Positions 48,747 to 53,551 of a stretch of 53,551 nt of DNA are shown here, in pieces. The DNA is from Clostridia bacterium (GTDB lineage: Bacteria; Bacillota; Clostridia; Oscillospirales; CAG-272). Both the position numbers and the translations under genes were made by a program. The number at the start of each line of letters is the position of its first letter. Positions within the stretch are counted from its first letter, which is position 1. Location: NCBI GenBank assembly GCA_017481595.1, contig JAFUOY010000006.1, positions 1-53,551 of the forward strand, given 5' to 3'. The notes below the pieces were generated by a model. That model worked only from the letters and a program-made list of their open reading frames with translations, ran no database searches and was not told where the DNA came from.

Positions 48747-50719
48747 TTTTTCACCTGCTTAGTGGTTTTGAGTTCCTTTATCTTATCTCTTAAGAAGGCT
48801 GCCTTTTCAAATTCAAGCTTACGGGACGCTTCACGCATTTCCGCAGTATACTGCTCAATAAGCTTTTCCTTATCCTCCTTGGTAAGCCTTTGCTTCTTTG
48901 CTTTTTCCTCGCTTCTCTTTCCAAGGTCGATAACGTCGTACACACCCTTGATAACGGTCTTTGGAACGATTCCGTGGGCTTCGTTATACTCGGTCTGTAT
49001 CTTACGGCGTCTTTCCGTTTCGTAAATGGCGTTCTTCATAGACCTTGTCATATCGTCGGCGTACATTATTACCTTGCCGTTTGCATTACGGGCGGCGCGG
49101 CCGATGGTCTGTATAAGTGAGGTTTCGGAGCGGAAAAGTCCCTCCTTGTCTGCATCAAGAATAGCGACCAAGGATACCTCGGGAATGTCAAGTCCCTCTC
49201 TTAAAAGGTTGATGCCCACCAAAACGTCAAATTCGCCAAGACGGAGGGAACGGATGATCTCCATTCTTTCTATAGTGTCTACATTGTGGTGTATATACTT
49301 TACCTTTATGCCGTTTGCGGACAAAAAGTCGGTCAGATCCTCCGCCATTTTTGTGGTAAGAGTGGTTACAAGTACTCTTTCGCCCTTTTCGGCTCTTATA
49401 CGTATTTCACCCATAACGTCGTCAACCTGTATGGAAATGGGGCGCACCTCCACCTCGGGGTCAACGAGACCCGTGGGACGGATAAGCTGCTCTGCCACGG
49501 ACTCAGAATTTTGCTTTTCGTACTCAGCGGGAGTGGCGGAGACGAATACCACCTGATTTAACTTGCTTGTAAATTCGTTAAAGTTTAAGGGTCTGTTATC
49601 AAAGGCGGATGGCAGACGGAAGCCGTACTCAATAAGATTTGTTTTTCTTGCAAGGTCACCGCCGCTCATTCCTCTTACCTGGGGTACTGTAACGTGACTC
49701 TCGTCTATGAACATTACAAAATCCTTGGGGAAGTAGTCAAGTAAGGTATAGGGAGTCGAGCCCGGCTCTCTGCCTGACAAAACTCTTGAGTAGTTTTCAA
49801 CGCCTGAGCAGAAGCCGATCTCACGCAGCATTTCTATATCGTACTTTGTGCGCTCCTCTATTCTCTGTGCCTCAAGAAGCTTGTTCTGTGACTTGAAATA
49901 AGCCACGCGGTCCACCATTTCGTTGTATATCTCTGTAAGAGCCTTCTCTCTTTTATCGTCGGATACAACGTAGTGGTTGGCGGGAAATATTACGCAGTAT
50001 TTAAGGGTGCGCAATACCTCTCCCGTTAAGGTATTTATCTCGCTTAAGCGGTCTATCTCGTCGTCGAAGAATTCAACGCGGATAGCCTTATCGGAGGATG
50101 AAGCGGGGAAAATTTCAACCACGTCCCCCCGAATTCTGAATTTATTACGGACAAAATTGATATCGTTTCTTTCATAGTTCAAGGCGACAAGACGGCGCAC
50201 GAGAGTATCTCTGCTTATGCTCATGCCCTCGCGTATGCCTATCTGCATACTCTGATATTCCTGTGGGTCGCCAAGGGAATAGATACAGGATACGCTGGCA
50301 ACGATTATAACGTCGCTTCTTTCAAACAGGGAGCTTGTGGCGCTGTGGCGAAGCTTATCTATCTCGTCGTTTACCATTGCGTCCTTTTCAATATAGATAT
50401 CCTTACCGGGGATATACGCCTCGGGCTGATAATAATCGTAGTAAGAAACGAAATATTCAACGGCATTGTTGGGAAAAAGCTCCCTCATTTCGGAGCAGAC
50501 CTGGGCGGCAAGAGTTTTATTGGGTTCAAGAATGATAGTGGGCTTGTTTACGTTTGCAATTACGTTTGCCATGGTAAAGGTCTTACCCGAGCCCGTAACG
50601 CCGAGAAGAGTCTGCATTCTTTCACCGTTTAAAATGCCGTTTGTCAGCTTTTCTATTGCCTGAGGCTGATCGCCCGTTGGCTTATAGGTGCTTACAAGTT
50701 CAAATTTATTATATTCCAT
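48743..50719 (-). CDS. uvrB: Excinuclease ABC subunit B
   Basis: The protein has 658 residues, normal for UvrB. The Walker A is Gly-Val-Thr-Gly-Ser-Gly-Lys-Thr (about 39-46). [10 protein letters not shown] begins the beta hairpin that probes the damaged strand. Helicase motifs include Asp-Glu-Ser-His and Gln-Thr-Ile-Gly-Arg-Ala-Ala-Arg, and the C-terminal UVR domain ([12 protein letters not shown]) contacts UvrC. ACGGAGGC precedes the ATG. No clear LexA box was recognised upstream. Confidence 0.98.
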   Translation of the reverse strand: MEYNKFELVSTYKPTGDQPQAIEKLTNGILNGERMQTLLGVTGSGKTFTMANVIANVNKPTIILEPNKTLAAQVCSEMRELFPNNAVEYFVSYYDYYQPEAYIPGKDIYIEKDAMVNDEIDKLRHSATSSLFERSDVIIVASVSCIYSLGDPQEYQSMQIGIREGMSISRDTLVRRLVALNYERNDINFVRNKFRIRGDVVEIFPASSSDKAIRVEFFDDEIDRLSEINTLTGEVLRTLKYCVIFPANHYVVSDDKREKALTEIYNEMVDRVAYFKSQNKLLEAQRIEERTKYDIEMLREIGFCSGVENYSRVLSGREPGSTPYTLLDYFPKDFVMFIDESHVTVPQVRGMSGGDLARKTNLIEYGFRLPSAFDNRPLNFNEFTSKLNQVVFVSATPAEYEKQNSESVAEQLIRPTGLVDPEVEVRPISIQVDDVMGEIRIRAEKGERVLVTTLTTKMAEDLTDFLSANGIKVKYIHHNVDTIERMEIIRSLRLGEFDVLVGINLLREGLDIPEVSLVAILDADKEGLFRSETSLIQTIGRAARNANGKVIMYADDMTRSMKNAIYETERRRKIQTEYNEAHGIVPKTVIKGVYDVIDLGKRSEEKAKKQRLTKEDKEKLIEQYTAEMREASRKLEFEKAAFLRDKIKELKTTKQVKK

Positions 50720-50752
50720 AGCGATGCCTCCGTTTTTTGTCTTAACTATATT

Positions 50753-50781
50753 ATTTTATCACATAAAATTTTAAATGTAAA
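50753..50781 (-). promoter_or_regulatory. Sigma-A promoter of uvrB-uvrA
   Basis: Minus strand: TTTACA (50776-50781), 17 bases, TAAAAT (50753-50758). Confidence 0.75.
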
Positions 50782-50793
50782 TAACTTTTACAG

Positions 50794-50830
50794 ATAAAAA
50801 TACCTGCGGCAAATATTACCGCAGGTATAA
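50794..50830 (-). terminator. Intrinsic terminator of membrane-anchored protein gene
   Basis: TACCTGCGG (50801-50809) pairs with CCGCAGGTA (50819-50827); on the minus strand TTTTT follows. Confidence 0.85.
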
Positions 50831-50832
50831 AA

Positions 50833-51426
50833 TTATTTTTTCAATAGTTTAGATTCACTTCTTGAAAACTTGTAAGCTACAGAGGTATCCTTCGCTCTGT
50901 GAACTACAAGTGTGCTTTGTTCATTAAGCTTATCATCCACACTGTCATCAACGTCAAAGATCATATTTACCGTAAGATTTCTATCAAAGCTTTCAATATC
51001 GGTAAACTCAAGCTTGTAATACTGATAGTTGTATCTTCTTTCCGAGCCCACTACCTCTGGGGTATAGGTTTTACCGTTACTATCCGTTAAGGTATAGCGT
51101 ATCTGATCCTCTGTAAATTCCGGATAGCGCTCCTTTACTGCGTCGGTATGTCTTGTATTATATCTTACCGTAAGCTGAAGATAGCCTGCCTCCTTCATAT
51201 AAACGAGGGAATAGGCATATACGCCTCCGTTTTCAGAGAAGGTATCGTTTACTGCGTGGGTGCGCACGTCGCTATCCTGCTTATACGCCAGAATAAAATC
51301 GTTGGTTATATTTACATCCTCAAGACCCTTATAATCGGACTGACAGACTCTCAAAAACAAAGCGGCAAGGAATGCTATAAGAGCAATAGCAAAAATAGAT
51401 TTAATAACTTTAACAAACTTGCCCAA
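50833..51426 (-). CDS. Hypothetical membrane-anchored extracellular protein
   Basis: The protein has 198 residues. A membrane anchor lies near the N-terminus (about residues 9-30, ending near Cys-Gln-Ser-Asp), then a beta-rich domain of about 150 residues that I do not recognise. I chose the TTG at 51426 because AAAAGGAG lies eight bases upstream, and because the earlier in-frame ATG at 51459 falls inside the -10 hexamer (51458-51463). Monocistronic, divergent from yceD. Confidence 0.65.
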   Translation of the reverse strand: MGKFVKVIKSIFAIALIAFLAALFLRVCQSDYKGLEDVNITNDFILAYKQDSDVRTHAVNDTFSENGGVYAYSLVYMKEAGYLQLTVRYNTRHTDAVKERYPEFTEDQIRYTLTDSNGKTYTPEVVGSERRYNYQYYKLEFTDIESFDRNLTVNMIFDVDDSVDDKLNEQSTLVVHRAKDTSVAYKFSRSESKLLKK

Positions 51427-51457
51427 AACACATACTCCTTTTAGTAAATTTTCTATC

Positions 51458-51486
51458 ATTGTATCACATAATTCTCCTCTAATCAA
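51458..51486 (-). promoter_or_regulatory. Sigma-A promoter of membrane-anchored protein gene
   Basis: Minus strand: TTGATT (51481-51486), 17 bases, TACAAT (51458-51463). Its position rules out the upstream ATG as start. Confidence 0.75.
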
Positions 51487-51504
51487 GTTTTTTTGAAAAA
51501 ATAC

Positions 51505-51533
51505 TTGACAAAATGGAATATTTTATTTATAAT
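51505..51533 (+). promoter_or_regulatory. Sigma-A promoter of yceD-rpmF
   Basis: TTGACA (51505-51510), 17 bases, TATAAT (51528-51533); both consensus. Confidence 0.9.
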
Positions 51534-51569
51534 ATGTATCTGTGAAATAATGCAATGCGGAGGTGTGAT

Positions 51570-52091
51570 ATGGTACTTGACTTAACTCCCATCATCAGCG
51601 GCAAGGTTGACCGACTTGATTTTAAGTACGATCTTGATACTGAGGGTGAAGAAAGTGTGCTTATCCCGCCTGATGACGTTTCTTTTGCACCACCCGTACA
51701 CGTACAGGGCGAAATAGTAAATAACGCAGGATATATGACTCTTGCTTTTACTGCTGAGCTTTGTTACAGTACCCACTGTGCAAGATGTCTGGAGGATATC
51801 TCTGGCAAATTTATCCTTAAATTCAATCGCACCGTTGCAAATTCAGGTACGCTGCAAGACGAGGACAACGACGCTTACGTCGTTATAAAAAACGGTAAAT
51901 TGGACATCGACCGTGAACTCGTGGAGGAGCTGCTGCTTGAATTTCCAACTAAGTTCCTGTGTGAAGAGGAATGCGCAGGACTTTGTCCGAAATGCGGTAA
52001 GAACCTTAATTTCGGTCCTTGTGATTGCCCGAAGAAAAAAGAAATTGATCCAAGGCTTGCAATTTTACAAAAACTACTTGAAAATGATTAA
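51570..52091 (+). CDS. yceD: YceD/DUF177 family protein
   Basis: The protein has 173 residues. Cys-Ala-Arg-Cys-Leu-Glu near the middle, Leu-Glu-Phe-Pro-Thr-Lys, then Glu-Glu-Cys-Ala-Gly-Leu-Cys-Pro-Lys-Cys-Gly-Lys-Asn-Leu and a final Asp-Pro-Arg-Leu-Ala-Ile-Leu match DUF177. Family members are linked to 23S rRNA accumulation and nearly always precede rpmF, as here. The ATG at 51570 follows GGAGGTG. Confidence 0.9.
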   Translation: MVLDLTPIISGKVDRLDFKYDLDTEGEESVLIPPDDVSFAPPVHVQGEIVNNAGYMTLAFTAELCYSTHCARCLEDISGKFILKFNRTVANSGTLQDEDNDAYVVIKNGKLDIDRELVEELLLEFPTKFLCEEECAGLCPKCGKNLNFGPCDCPKKKEIDPRLAILQKLLEND

Positions 52092-52106
52092 ATTTTGTAG
52101 TATAAT
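52078..52106 (+). promoter_or_regulatory. Second sigma-A promoter, for rpmF
   Basis: TTGAAA (52078-52083), 17 bases, TATAAT (52101-52106), starting within the last codons of yceD. It would let L32 be made without yceD. Confidence 0.65.
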
Positions 52107-52148
52107 ATTTAGGATAAGATATTAGTTTCGTTTAAGGAGGATAAATCG

Positions 52149-52331
52149 ATGGCAGTTCCGAAGAGAAAGCAGTCTCACTCTCGTACAAACCTTAGAAGAT
52201 CAAACAACAGTAAGATGACAGCTCCCACAATGGTAAAGTGCTCCAACTGTGGTGAATACAATCTTGCACACCGTGTTTGCTCCAAGTGCGGTCACTACGC
52301 TAATAAGGAAATCGTTAAGGTAGAAGCGTAA
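52149..52331 (+). CDS. rpmF: 50S ribosomal protein L32, zinc-binding form
   Basis: The protein has 60 residues. It begins Met-Ala-Val-Pro-Lys-Arg-Lys-Gln-Ser, and has Cys-x2-Cys (Cys-Ser-Asn-Cys) and Cys-x2-Cys (Cys-Ser-Lys-Cys), so it is the zinc-containing form. AAGGAGGAT precedes the ATG; a terminator follows. Confidence 0.98.
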   Translation: MAVPKRKQSHSRTNLRRSNNSKMTAPTMVKCSNCGEYNLAHRVCSKCGHYANKEIVKVEA

Positions 52332-52348
52332 GACTATAAACGATCTTT

Positions 52349-52380
52349 AGGGAATCCGACAATGCTCGGATTCCTATTTT
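52349..52380 (+). terminator. Intrinsic terminator of rpmF
   Basis: GGAATCCGA (52351-52359) pairs with TCGGATTCC (52366-52374), followed by TATTTT. Confidence 0.8.
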
Positions 52381-52396
52381 CGTAATGGAGGATATT

Positions 52397-52906
52397 ATGA
52401 AATACACACCTGAGCGCACGGATAAAAGGATCCGCGCTATTTACTGCATTTTATTCGCTATGGCGATTCTCGGCATATTTATTGAGGTAAAGGGCATATA
52501 CGCGACTATAATACAATGCGTAGCCATTATGATACTTACCGCTTCCCTTGCCATATTTATAAAGTATGAGTCAATTACCTACGTTTACTCTTTGGTGGAC
52601 AGAAACGGTATCCTTGACTTTTACGTGGACAAGTATACGGGTAAGCGTGGAGGGTACGTATGCTATTTTCCCCTTACCGACTGTGTAAATTTAAAGGAAT
52701 TTAACAAGAAAACAAAAAAAGAGCTAAGAGAGGAATACAAGCGTATATACTTTTTCAATTACTCAAAAAACGTATTTACAGGCAAAAAATACGTGGTGGT
52801 ATTTGAAAACAAGGATGAATATCATGCTGTAATTTTTGAGCCCGACGATAAATTTCTTGCCTTTATGCAAAAGGGATTGAATAATATTGTTGCAAACAAT
52901 TATTGA
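52397..52906 (+). CDS. Hypothetical two-span membrane protein
   Basis: The protein has 169 residues. Two membrane segments (about 14-32 and 36-55) lead into a soluble domain of about 110 residues with basic helices and beta strands, probably cytoplasmic, resembling the PH-like domains of small membrane proteins. That fold is a guess. GGAGG lies before the ATG. It has no promoter of its own after the rpmF terminator, so it may depend on read-through. Confidence 0.65.
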   Translation: MKYTPERTDKRIRAIYCILFAMAILGIFIEVKGIYATIIQCVAIMILTASLAIFIKYESITYVYSLVDRNGILDFYVDKYTGKRGGYVCYFPLTDCVNLKEFNKKTKKELREEYKRIYFFNYSKNVFTGKKYVVVFENKDEYHAVIFEPDDKFLAFMQKGLNNIVANNY

Positions 52907-52923
52907 TACATTGATTTCCAGAT

Positions 52924-52969
52924 AAAAACGGACGAATGAGAATCATTCGTCCGTTTTTTATTTTTTTTG
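52924..52969 (+). terminator. Intrinsic terminator
   Basis: AAAACGGACGAATG pairs with CATTCGTCCGTTTT, followed by TTATTTTTTT. Confidence 0.9.
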
Positions 52970-53087
52970 AAAAATTGAAAAAATTTTTAAAAATTTACGA
53001 TAATTTTCAAAAAAATTGACTTTATATATATGAGGGAAAATTTACCGAAGCTCCATTTTAGGGTCGAATAAGACAGAAAATTTTCTG

Positions 53088-53116
53088 TTGACAGCCGTTT
53101 TTGTATATGGTAGAAT
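53088..53116 (+). promoter_or_regulatory. Sigma-A promoter of secreted protein gene
   Basis: TTGACA (53088-53093), 17 bases, TAGAAT (53111-53116). The start codon of the large gene is 115 bases downstream, leaving room for a regulatory leader. Between 52970 and 53087 I see only AT-rich sequence. Confidence 0.75.
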
Positions 53117-53169
53117 AGAAATAGAAACAAATGATTACATTAGTGTATTTTGAACAGGAGGTGTCAGAA

Positions 53170-53193
53170 ATGCAGGAGGGAGAATTTAAATAG
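53170..53193 (+). CDS. Seven-codon leader ORF
   Basis: ATG CAG GAG GGA GAA TTT AAA TAG, preceded by AGGAGGTG at a good distance. It lies between the promoter and the secreted-protein gene. The ribosome binding site is stronger than that of the gene it precedes. It could be a regulatory leader peptide or simply a ribosome-loading site. Confidence 0.4.
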   Translation: MQEGEFK

Positions 53194-53230
53194 AGCTTAT
53201 TAAAAATACGTAACGAAAGGAACTATTACG

Positions 53231-53551
53231 ATGAAAAACAAGTTAAGAACATTGGTTGCTATTTTATTGGCGGTTGTTTTGCTTTCCACCGCAATTCCCG
53301 CTTTCGCTATGGATTCTACCACCGTTACAGAAGTAGAAGAATTAAGAGAAGAAAACGTAAAGCATTTTGAAATGACGGACGGCACCTATAAGGCTGTTGT
53401 ATATAGTGATGCAGTACACAGAAAAGATGCTGACGGCGTTTGGCAGGATATAGATAATACCCTTGAAGCCGTAAAAGAAAACGGCAACACCGAATATAGC
53501 TCCTCCGACGGTAGAATCAAATTTTCTAAGAATATAAAAAACGGAAAGATA
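53231..53551 (+). CDS. Secreted protein, 5' part (3' end outside window), probably a large cell-surface protein
   Basis: Only the first 107 residues are present. A signal peptide is clear (Lys-rich start, hydrophobic core, cleavage after Ala-Phe-Ala near residue 27). The following sequence (Tyr-Ser-Asp-Ala-Val-His-Arg-Lys-Asp-Ala-Asp-Gly-Val-Trp-Gln-Asp-Ile-Asp-Asn) is the opening found in large clostridial surface proteins with DNRLRE or Rhs-type repeats. GAAAGGAAC precedes the ATG. Confidence 0.7.
   Translation, partial: MKNKLRTLVAILLAVVLLSTAIPAFAMDSTTVTEVEELREENVKHFEMTDGTYKAVVYSDAVHRKDADGVWQDIDNTLEAVKENGNTEYSSSDGRIKFSKNIKNGKI

Noticed and set aside
51427-51486. Upstream starts for the membrane-anchored protein at 50833
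   Set aside because: They fall in or before the -10 hexamer of the gene's promoter; the TTG at 51426 has a proper ribosome binding site.

Overview
The window looks like a chromosomal segment of a Gram-positive, probably spore-forming Clostridia-type gut bacterium, perhaps in or near the Oscillospirales. The evidence is a SPOCS-domain gene with a sigma-E-like promoter, a T-box leader on serS, MnmM beside alaS, zinc-type L32, TTEAP-repeat lipoproteins, AGGAGG ribosome binding sites and moderate-to-low GC. The lineage is inference; no marker comparison was possible. Sigma-A promoters are easy to read, and nearly all have exactly 17 bases between the -35 and -10 hexamers.

Left part (1-18 kb): mostly single-gene transcripts with their own promoters and terminators. 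They include a truncated GGGtGRT-family gene, a VanZ-like membrane protein, a lipoprotein behind a long structured leader RNA, a lipase-like hydrolase, a GNAT acetyltransferase and tRNA-Gln(CTG). A group of carbohydrate- or surface-related genes follows: SGNH/DUF4886 hydrolase, FAD oxidoreductase, sugar-phosphate isomerase-like protein, GH43, a PHP phosphoesterase coupled to an ADP-ribosylglycohydrolase, and an orphan solute-binding lipoprotein. Between these genes lie five short arrays of mini-hairpins (about 571-648, 2399-2612, 5709-5892, 6155-6327, 16008-16215). In each array the linker is constant and the hairpin stems vary. In the four complete arrays the linker flips orientation at the centre, so the array is a palindrome of palindromes. 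Each array has its own linker, and each sits at a gene 3' end or directly after a terminator. This is the most unusual content of the window.

Middle (18-31 kb): the T-box-controlled serS-phosphoribosyltransferase-acyltransferase operon, the SPOCS gene, glmM overlapping a stand-alone hexapeptide acyltransferase that resembles the GlmU C-terminal part, and ptsH-ptsI, whose HPr lacks Ser46. An AT-rich XRE regulator/ABC exporter pair has an exporter gene broken by one in-frame TAA. A sugar epimerase gene and interspersed repeats follow.

Right part (31-53.5 kb): mostly housekeeping. It holds alaS divergent from mnmM; an aluminium-resistance-type PLP enzyme-rlmH-mnmG-GH28 operon; typA; an ion transporter divergent from a polysaccharide deacetylase/transglutaminase-lipoprotein pair; uvrB-uvrA; and yceD-rpmF. 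The window ends in the start of a large secreted protein preceded by a seven-codon leader ORF.
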